This document shows, one piece after another, positions 45,950 through 54,175 of a stretch of 64,000 nt of DNA. Each line of letters starts with the position of its first letter. Within the stretch, counting starts at the first letter, position 1. The DNA lies in assembly GCF_030123105.1 (NCBI RefSeq), contig NZ_CP126095.1:3906001-3970000 (forward strand). Direction: 5' to 3'. The DNA comes from Paenibacillus sp. G2S3. GTDB lineage: Bacteria > Bacillota > Bacilli > Paenibacillales > Paenibacillaceae. The position numbers were made by a program, and so were the translations under genes. The notes beneath the pieces are model-generated. The model was given only the letters and a program-made list of their open reading frames with translations, was not told where the DNA came from and did not search any database.

Positions 45950-47149
45950 GTGGAAAAGCACTCAACACACATTCCATCCCCAAAGAAACTCCTATATGAC
46001 CGAATCGCCGAACAAGGCACTGTTTCCAAATTGGATCTTCTACAAACATTCTCACTTACCAAAAGCACAATGACCCGAATATTGGATGAAATGACGGAAG
46101 AAGGCTTGCTTACAGAATGCGGATTTGGGGAATCTAGCGGAGGCAGAAGACCTATTTTATACCAGATCAATCCTTCCTACGGTTACATCATCGGTTTAGA
46201 GATTTCCAGGTTGTATTCTTCCCTTGGTTTATTTGATATGCAAATGAACCCAAAATCAATTGTTCATTGGAGAATGGATCAGGCATTCACACCTGAAAGA
46301 TTTATGGATCATGTAAGTAGTCAAATACGTGCTTTCCTCAGGGATCATCAGTTAGTGGACAGTCAAATCATAGGGATAGGAATAGGGGCTGTAGGACCAC
46401 TTGACCGGGAGAATGGCTTGATCTTAGAGCCGCTACATTTCCCTGCTTCAGGCTGGAACAATCTCCCGATTTGCACACTGGTGGAGGAACGGACGGGCTT
46501 CAAAGCTTGGTTGGACAACGGAGCAAATTCCGCACTGCTTGGGGAACGCTGGTCCATCCGTCACGCTAACATTCAACATATGCTCTATGTACATGCTGGA
46601 GCAGGGATCCGCTATGCGATGATGTCGCATGGAAGTATTGTTCATGGGACGATGGATATGGAAGATGCCATTGGTCAAATGATCATCCATACAGACGGAC
46701 CCCGATTAAATAATGATGGGAACTACGGTGCTCTGGAAGCATTCGTATCTGTGCAGGCGTTAGAACAAAGTGCACGCACAGAGGCGAAAAATGACAACGA
46801 CCTGATCCTCCAAAGATATAAAGTCTCGCCTGAGAAGCTAACTTATGATGTACTTGTGCAAGCCTTTAGAGAGGGTAATCCCCACGCGCGTGAATTATTT
46901 ACTCAAGCCGCCATTCACTTCGGGATTGGCCTCGCCAACGTTATCAACCTGTTACATCCTGAGACCATCATTCTAGGTGGTGCGCTCATCCACTCTCACG
47001 AGTTGTTCTTCCAAACGGCGGTTGAAGTGGCACAGCGAAACACTTACCGTTATCCTGAATACCAACCTCACTTCACTCTAGGTACTTTAAAAGAAGAAGC
47101 TGTGGTGACTGGAGCCGCTATAATGGTAAGAAATCAAATGGTTCTTTAG
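45950..47149 (+). CDS. ROK-family transcriptional regulator with degenerate zinc motif
   Basis: GTG start six bases after GGAGG. The 399-residue protein has an N-terminal winged helix (~10-70, KLDLLQTFSLTKSTMTRIL) and a ROK sugar-kinase-like domain (IGIGIGAVGPLDRENGLI, then AGAGIRYAMMSHGSIVHG). The usual zinc motif CxCGxxGCxE is replaced by LNNDGNYGALE, with no cysteine, so structural zinc is probably lost. ROK regulators are controlled by sugars or sugar phosphates. It faces away from the CHR/FGE/sulfatase run and is the likely repressor of it. It converges with anSME across a terminator. Confidence 0.88.
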   Translation: MEKHSTHIPSPKKLLYDRIAEQGTVSKLDLLQTFSLTKSTMTRILDEMTEEGLLTECGFGESSGGRRPILYQINPSYGYIIGLEISRLYSSLGLFDMQMNPKSIVHWRMDQAFTPERFMDHVSSQIRAFLRDHQLVDSQIIGIGIGAVGPLDRENGLILEPLHFPASGWNNLPICTLVEERTGFKAWLDNGANSALLGERWSIRHANIQHMLYVHAGAGIRYAMMSHGSIVHGTMDMEDAIGQMIIHTDGPRLNNDGNYGALEAFVSVQALEQSARTEAKNDNDLILQRYKVSPEKLTYDVLVQAFREGNPHARELFTQAAIHFGIGLANVINLLHPETIILGGALIHSHELFFQTAVEVAQRNTYRYPEYQPHFTLGTLKEEAVVTGAAIMVRNQMVL

Positions 47150-47155
47150 CATAAC

Positions 47156-47206
47156 AAAAAGGTTGTCCCACAGTCATTTGCATGAGTGTTGGAACAACCT
47201 TATTTA
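47156..47206. terminator. Bidirectional terminator between ROK and anSME genes
   Basis: AAGGTTGT(CC)CA pairs with TG(GA)ACAACCTT, with A-rich and T-rich flanks, between the two converging stop codons. Confidence 0.75.
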
Positions 47207-47213
47207 ATTTGAC

Positions 47214-48461
47214 CTATAGTGGTTGACAGCAACTCTTAAATTTTTTCCCACTTCCGCATAGACATGGATCATTTCGACCTGGAAGTGGTTTTGCACTTTT
47301 CCTGAACTCCAGCATCTGCTCCGATCTAAGTCGGTTCGCAAGCAACATCATCCGTTCATAAGCATACGAGTAAAACATTTTGTAGCTGCGGCAAAAATAA
47401 TCAACCTCAGTACGATCATTCACATCAAGCCAATTCCGGTTACGAGGGCATCCCCCATTGCAAAATTCAAGGTACTCACACTTATGACATGCCTCATTCA
47501 TATCGGGCTTCATTAACAAGAAGTCATCATATACTGGGCTGCTAAGCAGCGACTCCAGGTCGGTTTGGCCGATATTTCCTAACCTGTGCTCTTCATCAAT
47601 AAAGAAATCGCAAGGATAGGCATCCCCGTTCGTTTCAAGTACCATCATCTTTGGACAGCCTGAGTTGTGAACGCATAACTCCGCCTCACGATGCATGAAC
47701 ACAAGAAGCATATTCTCAAAAATGCGAATGGGAAGCTCCGGATACCCCTCCTCGTTGTACCACAGGTCAAATGTACGGCATAAAAACGCTCCGTATTGTT
47801 CAGGTGTAATTCGAAAGCGGCCAGGCATATCACTCTTCTGTGAAACAAAATCCATGCAAGGGATAAACTGAATATACGGAAATTGTTGTTCCTGGTAGAA
47901 TGCCATCAATTCGTCTGGTTTCCTCACGTTATCTTCATGAATCACCGTCAGGATACTATACTCCACTCCTACATTCTGTAAATGACGAATCCCACGCATA
48001 ACTAGATCATAACTACCTTTCCCTGAACCCGTTAAACGATGAGCATCATGAATAAGTGCAGGACCGTCCAGACTAATCCCAACCAAAAAGTTATACCGTT
48101 TAAAAAATTCCGCCCATTTCTCATTTATTAGCGTTCCATTGGTCTGTAGTGCATTACTTATCATCGTATGAGGTGGAGCGGATTTAGCTTGGAGTGAAAT
48201 CACACGTTCAAAATACGGAAGTCCAGCCAATAGTGGCTCCCCACCCTGCCAAGAGAACGTCGCTATACCTGATGATCTATTCATGTACTGAGCGATAAAC
48301 CGCTCCAGAAGATCCGTATCCATCACTCGGATCGGATGATGAGGATGTCCCCCTGCTGTACTGTAATAGCAATAATCACAGGCTAGATTACAATCCTCTG
48401 AGACGGTTTTCCACATGATATGAAGAGTCTCAGGCCTCGAGGTCTGTATGCATGTTGTCAT
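47214..48461 (-). CDS. Anaerobic sulfatase-maturating enzyme (anSME), radical SAM with SPASM and SEC-C tail
   Basis: ATG follows GGAGGGG. The 415-residue protein has the radical-SAM cluster motif C24-x3-C28-x2-C31 (CNLACDYCYY), the FSWQGGEPLLAG segment for SAM binding, and a Cys-rich SPASM region for two further clusters (CVHNSGCPK, PCDFF, CHKCEYLEFCNGGCPRNR). It ends in a SEC-C zinc motif, GRNDPCLCGSGKKFKSCC. anSME oxidises the active-site Cys or Ser of sulfatases without O2. It is the second maturase in this locus beside FGE. All three sulfatases here carry Cys-type motifs, which both enzymes can use. It is transcribed alone on the minus strand. Confidence 0.9.
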   Translation of the reverse strand: MTTCIQTSRPETLHIMWKTVSEDCNLACDYCYYSTAGGHPHHPIRVMDTDLLERFIAQYMNRSSGIATFSWQGGEPLLAGLPYFERVISLQAKSAPPHTMISNALQTNGTLINEKWAEFFKRYNFLVGISLDGPALIHDAHRLTGSGKGSYDLVMRGIRHLQNVGVEYSILTVIHEDNVRKPDELMAFYQEQQFPYIQFIPCMDFVSQKSDMPGRFRITPEQYGAFLCRTFDLWYNEEGYPELPIRIFENMLLVFMHREAELCVHNSGCPKMMVLETNGDAYPCDFFIDEEHRLGNIGQTDLESLLSSPVYDDFLLMKPDMNEACHKCEYLEFCNGGCPRNRNWLDVNDRTEVDYFCRSYKMFYSYAYERMMLLANRLRSEQMLEFRKSAKPLPGRNDPCLCGSGKKFKSCCQPL

Positions 48462-48573
48462 ACGATTCTGCCCCTCCTATGTAAGTACACCTATTTCCTA
48501 TATCTTCAATTAAATCATAGACATGTAGTTCAACGATGAGTAAAACATCATAGCTTGTCGAATATCTAGAGAT

Positions 48574-48622
48574 AAAAAAATACACTCCCCATTGTCTGTT
48601 GAGATAATGGGGAGTGTATTTT
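48574..48622. terminator. Bidirectional terminator downstream of the 48662 gene
   Basis: AAATACACTCCCCATT pairs with AATGGGGAGTGTATTT, a 16-bp stem flanked by A and T runs. It ends the minus-strand small gene. Confidence 0.85.
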
Positions 48623-48661
48623 CTTTGAAGATGAATAGAGCATTACCAGAACACTGTTACT

Positions 48662-48967
48662 TTAATTACGAACGTATTCCTTATTTGCTGTTTCCAGCAT
48701 GGATTTCCAATCCGCAAACTTCGTCTCTCTAACTACATGACGATCAAAAAGTTCATCAGGTATGTCAGCAACATCTTCTTCTGTCTTTACTTGAAAGTTC
48801 CCTTTGATTACAAACTCATCGAAACTTTTGAAATTGGAATACTTACTCATAAACTCTTCATTAAACAACTTCTCAAAAGATACTTCATTGGGATCTTCTT
48901 GATTCATTTTCTGCCCTTGTAACTCATTCATCAATTCTTCCATGGTCATTGGTTTTTGTCTTCTCAA
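48662..48967 (-). CDS. Small acidic protein of unknown function
   Basis: TTG start 8 bases after GGAG; an ATG seven codons in is the alternative. The 101-residue protein is soluble, acidic and mostly helical by eye (MTMEELMNELQGQ, SFEKLFNEEFMSKYSNF, SFDEFVIKGNFQV). There is no signal peptide, membrane segment or metal motif. I do not recognise a named family. It has its own terminator, a good ribosome site and normal codon use, so it is a real gene. Nothing ties it to the sulfatase genes or to tyrS. Confidence 0.7.
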   Translation of the reverse strand: MRRQKPMTMEELMNELQGQKMNQEDPNEVSFEKLFNEEFMSKYSNFKSFDEFVIKGNFQVKTEEDVADIPDELFDRHVVRETKFADWKSMLETANKEYVRN

Positions 48968-49130
48968 ATTACCACTCCTAATTTTCCAATATGGTTTCTG
49001 ATTATCATGTTAATCCATAAATCACACGAAACCTAAGCTTAACATAATTTTCACTATTTTACCTTTCCATTTTCACTTTAATACGTCAAAAAAAAGACTC
49101 TAGCCTCAGAATGAAAATGTCGGTCATTAC

Positions 49131-49162
49131 AAAAAGCCTCCCTTATACATATAAGGAAGGCT
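49131..49162 (-). terminator. Terminator of tyrS
   Basis: On the minus strand AGCCTTCCTTATA pairs with TATAAGGGAGGCT, with one mismatch, and is followed by TTTTTG, 17 bases past the tyrS stop. Confidence 0.88.
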
Positions 49163-49179
49163 AAATAATATCATTTCTT

Positions 49180-50439
49180 CTAGGACAATTTCACCAAGCT
49201 GTAGTTTTTCTTGCCCTTACGGATAATGATAAACCGGCCGCCGATAGCTTCGCTAGCTGTAACTTCCAGCGCTACATCGCTAACTTTCTCACCATTCATG
49301 GAGATTGCTCCTTTGGTGATATCCTCACGCGCTTGACGTTTAGATGGCTCGATTCCTAGATCAACCAACCACTCTACGATATTTTTAGATTCCAGTGTAG
49401 TTTCGTAAGTAGGCATTTCCTTGAAGCCTTGCTCGATCTCATCCGCAGTTAGGGATTTGATATCTCCACTGAACAGTGCGGCAGTAATGCGTTTAGCCTG
49501 CTCCAGCAATTCTTCACCATGTACGAATCTGGTCATTTCTTCAGCAAGTGTTATTTGTGCTTCGCGTTTATGCGGTTCGCTCTGTACTTTTTCCTCAAGC
49601 GCATCAATTTGCTCTTTAGATAGGAACGTAAAGTACTTCAAGTATTTCACAACATCACGGTCATCGGTGTTCGCCCAGAACTGATAGAACTCAAACGCAG
49701 TCGTTTTGTTCGGATCCAGCCAGATTGCTCCTCCAGCTGATTTACCGAATTTTGTTCCATCAGCTTTCAGCATAAGCGGGATCGTTAAACCGAATGCTTT
49801 TGCTTCAGATCCTTCTTTTCTACGGATCAGATCCAGACCGCTTGTAATGTTGCCCCATTGATCGGAGCCACCAATTTGTAGCTGCACATCTTCATGCTGG
49901 TACAGATGCAGGTAATCTAGGGATTGCAGGATTTGGTAGGAGAATTCTGTAAAGGAAATTCCACTGTCCAATCTGCTCGCTACAACATCTTTGGCAAGCA
50001 TCGAATTGATGCTGAAGTTCTTACCATAGTCACGCAAAAATTCGATCACATTGATTTTATGCGTCCAATCGTAGTTATTCACCATACGAATTTGATTGTC
50101 GCCATCAGTAACGAACAATTTTTTCATTTGTGCGGTAAGCGCATCTACGTTAGCTTGGATTTGCTCCAGCGTCTGCAATGAACGCTCGGATTGTCGTCCA
50201 CTTGGATCACCGATCGTACCCGTAGCACCGCCAATTAGCATAACCGGACGATGTCCTGCAAGCTGGAATCTTTTGAGCACCATGAACGGAATCAAGTGAC
50301 CAATATGCATACTGTCACCCGTTGGATCTACGCCGCAGTACACCGAAACGGATTTCTGGTTGGTCAATTCTCTAAGCCCTTCGGCATCGGTTTGTTGATT
50401 GATGGCATCGCGCCATTCTAGTTCGTCGATAATATTCAT
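49180..50439 (-). CDS. tyrS: Tyrosyl-tRNA synthetase
   Basis: ATG follows AAGGGGTG. The 419-residue protein has the class-I signatures HIGH (SMHIGHLIPF) and KFGKS (KMSKS type). Between them are the tyrosine-binding YQILQSLDYLHLY and the QIGGSDQWGNI segment. The C-terminal ~75 residues form an S4 RNA-binding domain (EPSKRQAREDITKGAISMNG). Length and layout are standard for bacterial TyrRS. It attaches tyrosine to its tRNA in the cytoplasm. The long leader is a T-box, so expression rises when uncharged tRNA-Tyr builds up. Confidence 0.98.
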   Translation of the reverse strand: MNIIDELEWRDAINQQTDAEGLRELTNQKSVSVYCGVDPTGDSMHIGHLIPFMVLKRFQLAGHRPVMLIGGATGTIGDPSGRQSERSLQTLEQIQANVDALTAQMKKLFVTDGDNQIRMVNNYDWTHKINVIEFLRDYGKNFSINSMLAKDVVASRLDSGISFTEFSYQILQSLDYLHLYQHEDVQLQIGGSDQWGNITSGLDLIRRKEGSEAKAFGLTIPLMLKADGTKFGKSAGGAIWLDPNKTTAFEFYQFWANTDDRDVVKYLKYFTFLSKEQIDALEEKVQSEPHKREAQITLAEEMTRFVHGEELLEQAKRITAALFSGDIKSLTADEIEQGFKEMPTYETTLESKNIVEWLVDLGIEPSKRQAREDITKGAISMNGEKVSDVALEVTASEAIGGRFIIIRKGKKNYSLVKLS

Positions 50440-50512
50440 TGCCTAACACCCCTTAAATTAGTAGAAATCCTATTGATGAATTGAAACATATAAATCCTTA
50501 TATTTAAAAAAC

Positions 50513-50785
50513 AAAAAAATCGTCCCCCTGTCTATTGTAGACATAGGGACGATTGAATAACCGTGTTACCACCCAGATTGCACCAATGAAACGCTAATGC
50601 TAAAACACAGCATTGATGCCACTCGTGACGAGATATCGTTCGCCATTCCGCTCGGTGTTAGCCGAGATACTCCAAAGTGTAATTCGTACTCTTAGTGTGT
50701 ACCGGGTTTCATCAACCCCCGGCTTTCTGAAACAGGGACTAAGCTACTACTGGGCTTCTTCAACGTATATCGTATATAAGATTAC
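50513..50785 (-). promoter_or_regulatory. T-box leader controlling tyrS
   Basis: On the minus strand the conserved T-box GGGTGGTAACACGG (50561-50574 region) lies just ahead of a terminator: AATCGTCCC...GGGACGATT followed by seven T (50513-50554). Upstream is a long structured stem I region containing AGTAGTAGC and a TAC in AATTACAC that could be the tyrosine specifier codon. Uncharged tRNA-Tyr pairing would favour the antiterminator. Confidence 0.93.
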
Positions 50786-50789
50786 AGCC

Positions 50790-50818
50790 AGTATAGTGAA
50801 ATAATTCTTCAATGTCAA
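50790..50818 (-). promoter_or_regulatory. Promoter of tyrS leader
   Basis: On the minus strand a perfect TTGACA (50813-50818) and TATACT (50790-50795) are 17 bases apart, directly ahead of the T-box RNA. Confidence 0.9.
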
Positions 50819-50923
50819 CATCTTAAGCTGAGAATGCTGAGACACACTCCTGCTGTGACGCACTACTAGGCATTGCCTATTTTTTTCTGTTACAATTACG
50901 AAAAAAGAGGTGAACCATTCCGT

Positions 50924-51370
50924 ATGCTTGATCCTATCGATAATCATATCTTAGAACGCCTAACTCAAAACAGCAGAATTTCCTACACCGATCTAGCTAA
51001 AGAAGTTAATTTATCAAGCGTTGCGGTCAAGGATCGTATTGATCGGCTCGTCAATCAAGGAATTATTGAGCAATTCTCAATCGTTATTAATGCAGAAAAA
51101 TTAGGAAAGAAAATTTCGGCGTATCTGGAGCTTGAAGTGGAGCCTGCCCATTTAAATCATATTGTCGGAGTCCTAAAAGAAAATGAACGCGTAGCCGTAC
51201 TTTATGAAATGACAGGGCCTTGCATTCTTCACATTCACATTCTGGTTGAGAATCTTGAAGAGATGGAACGGTTTATGCATGAATCCATCTACTGTCTGGA
51301 CGGACTAGTCCGTGTAGAAAACCAAATCTTATTAAAACGCCACAAAAATCAGGACGGTCTAAATATATAA
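50924..51370 (+). CDS. Lrp/AsnC-family transcriptional regulator
   Basis: The ATG at 50924 (MLDPIDNHILERL) matches where Lrp proteins begin; AGAGGTG lies 11 bases upstream. The 148-residue protein has a winged helix (YTDLAKEVNLSSVAVKDRIDRL) and a C-terminal RAM/ligand domain (ISAYLELEVEP, MTGPCILHIHILVENLEEME). Such proteins form octamers and respond to amino acids. It is divergent from the tyrS leader, but tyrS control by T-box does not need it. A terminator follows its stop. Confidence 0.9.
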   Translation: MLDPIDNHILERLTQNSRISYTDLAKEVNLSSVAVKDRIDRLVNQGIIEQFSIVINAEKLGKKISAYLELEVEPAHLNHIVGVLKENERVAVLYEMTGPCILHIHILVENLEEMERFMHESIYCLDGLVRVENQILLKRHKNQDGLNI

Positions 51371-51405
51371 AAAAAGAACCGACTTAATAAAGACGGTTCT
51401 TCTCT
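51371..51405. terminator. Bidirectional terminator after the Lrp gene
   Basis: AGAACCG pairs with CGGTTCT around a short loop, with A-run before and TCT-rich sequence after, between the Lrp stop and the formamidase-like gene. Confidence 0.75.
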
Positions 51406-51448
51406 GGTTTGGATCTTATTATGATTGTGAAATGATTGCTAATTCAAC

Positions 51449-52999
51449 CTACTCCGTTTTAGATAGCTTAGCTTTATAAAAATTCGCGAAATATTCGCTG
51501 ACCTCAACCTTCTCTTTTACAACCTCTAATGGAGCAACGAGCTTTACGATCTCTCCATTGTACATTCCCGTTGTCGCTCCGACCTTCATCTCCAGAACAT
51601 TGTTATTATAGCTAATAGTAACCGTCTGAGTAGCCGGCTTCCAGCTCACCTTCGCACCAAAACCTTCAAAGCTGCTACGTAATCCCACTGCCTTGCGCTC
51701 CGCTTCGCCGAATTGTGCTTTGTCTATCAAGGCATGAACGCCCCAATTTCCATCCACCACCTGTGTAATTCCGAAATCCGCGGACACAGAAATCAGTGAA
51801 TATGCTTCATCCTCGCTCAAATCCATTCCAGCCATCAAAAAATCTTTTGTTTTATGAGCGGCATCCTTCATCGCTTTGTCGATGGATGAGTTTTTGAAGA
51901 TATCCGTATGTGCACTTGCTCCGAGTGCCTCCAAATAATTCGCGTAGCTGAAGCCATGTACAACCCATTCGTTTTCATTTTCAAGTAATGGGAAGCTTAA
52001 CCCATCCAGCTTTTTGTTAAGCGTTTCCTTTTTATGAAGAATGACTTGAATATCACCAGTGACTGATGTCTCGATGGCAGTTCCGTTAATCTCAGAATCC
52101 CCTTGACCGGCATGCGGATCACCAATTGACAGTAGCGCACCCGGTACGGATACAGGATAATACATCGTTGCACCTTCAGTAATCCGCCAATCATCAACAT
52201 TGCCACCATTGTATGAAGGAGGTACTGAATCTACGATATCCGCTTCTTTAGGCGCCACACCCATCGTACCGAAGTGGAGACGTACTGGAATCTTTACACC
52301 TTTCAATACATCAAAATTCTTATCAATCGTATTATGGTCTACAATAACACCTGGGTAGTCGATTGTCGGGTGCACTTGACCATCCGGATCGGTTTGCACT
52401 GTCCATTTGTAGTTATAAACAGCTGTTGCATAATCGGTACCACCCTCAGTATCCATCTCATAGATGGTGACCACTTCACGTTGTTTCGGCTCCTCAACCA
52501 TATCTCCGTATAGATAACCCCAGTTCGCCGCGGCATTCACACCATAGGTTTTTCCAGCATACTTGTCATTTCCATTAGGTCTCAGCTTCATGTCCAGAAT
52601 CTTCACTTCCAGAATATCCCCAGGCTCAGCACCTTCTACTGCGATTGGTCCCGTCATAATATGTACACCTGGTCCACGAAGCGCTTCGTTCTTCTCCCCT
52701 TCTATCCAATGAAAAATATCTTCGACTCCCGCATCCCCCTTAATCATTCGATCGTAATCATCACCGGAATGATGCGTAATAGCCTCGACCGTTACAATAT
52801 CTCCCGAACGTACCGTTAAAGCTGGATCACCCTTACCAATATTCCCCCAGCGGACGGTCTCCGAATTTGCCTTTAGAACATGCGTTTTCGGTTTATACCC
52901 ACCTTCTGAAACGTCAGCATACATAACATTAATTGACGAATTCGCTAATAAAAAGACCGATAACGTGACACCTACATTGCGAAAAATTTGTTTTTTCAT
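51449..52999 (-). CDS. Secreted acetamidase/formamidase-family protein with copper-amine-oxidase-N-like C-terminal domain
   Basis: ATG follows GAGGAGG. The 516-residue protein has a signal peptide (~1-28, ending VMYADV). An FmdA/AmdA-family domain follows (~35-430: RWGNIGKGDPALTVRSGD, GPGVHIMTGPIAVEGAEPGD, YPGVIVDHN, SIGDPHAGQGDSEINGTAIE). The last ~90 residues (FEGFGAKVSWKPATQTVTISY, LVAPLEVV) look like the copper amine oxidase N-terminal-like domain that Paenibacillus places on many exported proteins. FmdA enzymes cleave formamide or acetamide to ammonia and acid. Most are cytoplasmic, so a secreted form is unusual. It is a single-gene unit with terminators on both sides. Confidence 0.85.
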   Translation of the reverse strand: MKKQIFRNVGVTLSVFLLANSSINVMYADVSEGGYKPKTHVLKANSETVRWGNIGKGDPALTVRSGDIVTVEAITHHSGDDYDRMIKGDAGVEDIFHWIEGEKNEALRGPGVHIMTGPIAVEGAEPGDILEVKILDMKLRPNGNDKYAGKTYGVNAAANWGYLYGDMVEEPKQREVVTIYEMDTEGGTDYATAVYNYKWTVQTDPDGQVHPTIDYPGVIVDHNTIDKNFDVLKGVKIPVRLHFGTMGVAPKEADIVDSVPPSYNGGNVDDWRITEGATMYYPVSVPGALLSIGDPHAGQGDSEINGTAIETSVTGDIQVILHKKETLNKKLDGLSFPLLENENEWVVHGFSYANYLEALGASAHTDIFKNSSIDKAMKDAAHKTKDFLMAGMDLSEDEAYSLISVSADFGITQVVDGNWGVHALIDKAQFGEAERKAVGLRSSFEGFGAKVSWKPATQTVTISYNNNVLEMKVGATTGMYNGEIVKLVAPLEVVKEKVEVSEYFANFYKAKLSKTE

Positions 53000-53167
53000 A
53001 GTTCAATCCTCCTCAGCTCAATTCAATGTTATGTTTTATAACATTTTGTGTTTTTGAGTATAACAGATGGATTCCCGATTAACAATATAAATATTTATAC
53101 GTATTTTGGTTTAAATAATAAATCACAATAATCAGATACCTTTAATAATCCAAGTCCACTTCTTCTC

Positions 53168-53223
53168 TATATAAAAAAACGCCAACACTTATTAGCTAAT
53201 TAGCCCATAGTGTTTGACGTTTT
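53168..53223. terminator. Terminator of the HEAT-repeat gene
   Basis: AACG(C)CAACACT pairs with AGTGTT(T)GACGTT, with seven A before and TTTT after. It serves the minus-strand gene ending at 53253. Confidence 0.75.
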
Positions 53224-53252
53224 AAATTCCATTCTACAGTGAAGTTTCATTT

Positions 53253-54065
53253 TCAATACAGATCAGTAATACTCCTTGTAGCCCGGGTTACAATCCGCTT
53301 CGTTTCCTTGGAGTCCGATGAAATCAACCACTTTTCGCTAAGCTGTAGCACCCAGTCCGGATTGCTTTTACTCGCATCGTTCAACCAATTACTTACAGAA
53401 TCCTGGACATATTTTGCGGGATCTGACTTAAGTGGTTCTAATAACGGTAGTGCAATTTCTGGGTTCTCTTTGAGTGCAGTAATATGCTTCGCCCACACCC
53501 CATGTGGCCGCGTCAATTCGATCGCAAACCGCCTTATATTCGGATCTTGATCATGAACCCAGCTCTCTAAGAACTTAATGGATTCGTGTAACTCTGCAAT
53601 GACCGATTCCCTTAAAGCCATCCATGAAATCTCACGCACCCCAAAATGATCATCCGCTGCAAAAGGACGGATAGCCGTTAGCTTTTGTGAAAGACTTAAA
53701 GATTGATTTAGACCAATCATATAGGCAGCCCAACAGCGGACACTATCGGAACGATGCTGTGCTAAAGCTGTAAATACTCGGGATTGCTCCACCTCTGATT
53801 TGCAGTCCAATACCAGTTGCCACTCCCGCGCGATAGCCGGTATGAGCTTCATGATTTTCTTTTCCGATAAATCGTTCAGCCTTTGTAAAATAGGTTGGGA
53901 TTCCTGTCCAAAACTTAGCTCGTCCAGCACATTTTCCAACAAAACCAAATGATCCACAGCAAGCCATTCCGTTAAATTTACAGTCTGTAATTTTCCTTTA
54001 TGTAGGAGTTCTATCGTCTCAGCGGGAATATCGCTAACTTTTCGAGCTCCCTTCCTATGTTCCAT
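53253..54065 (-). CDS. HEAT-repeat protein, DNA alkylation repair (AlkC/AlkD)-like
   Basis: The ATG at 54063-54065 (MEHRKGARKVSDIP) is preferred: GAAGGGA lies upstream and relatives start close to GARK-x-x-DIP. An ATG 26 codons earlier (54143) keeps the frame but has no good site. About 270 residues of paired helices with HEAT-like repeats (DSVRCWAAYMIG, DDHFGVREISWMALRESV, DPNIRRFAIELTRP, AKYVQDSVSNWLNDASKSNPDWV core SVSNWLNDASKSNPDW). This pattern is that of AlkC-type glycosylases, which remove alkylated bases such as 3-methyladenine. Some relatives lack activity. It lies 33 bases after the Crp/Fnr gene on the same strand, so it may be under its control. Confidence 0.78.
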   Translation of the reverse strand: MEHRKGARKVSDIPAETIELLHKGKLQTVNLTEWLAVDHLVLLENVLDELSFGQESQPILQRLNDLSEKKIMKLIPAIAREWQLVLDCKSEVEQSRVFTALAQHRSDSVRCWAAYMIGLNQSLSLSQKLTAIRPFAADDHFGVREISWMALRESVIAELHESIKFLESWVHDQDPNIRRFAIELTRPHGVWAKHITALKENPEIALPLLEPLKSDPAKYVQDSVSNWLNDASKSNPDWVLQLSEKWLISSDSKETKRIVTRATRSITDLY

Positions 54066-54175
54066 AGAAATCGTCCCTTCACCTATGATTTTAAAGGCTT
54101 GGATAACCTTCTTCTTATCTAGGATACGGGTATTTCTATCCATAAAGATGTAATCTCATTTACAAGTCATGATCT

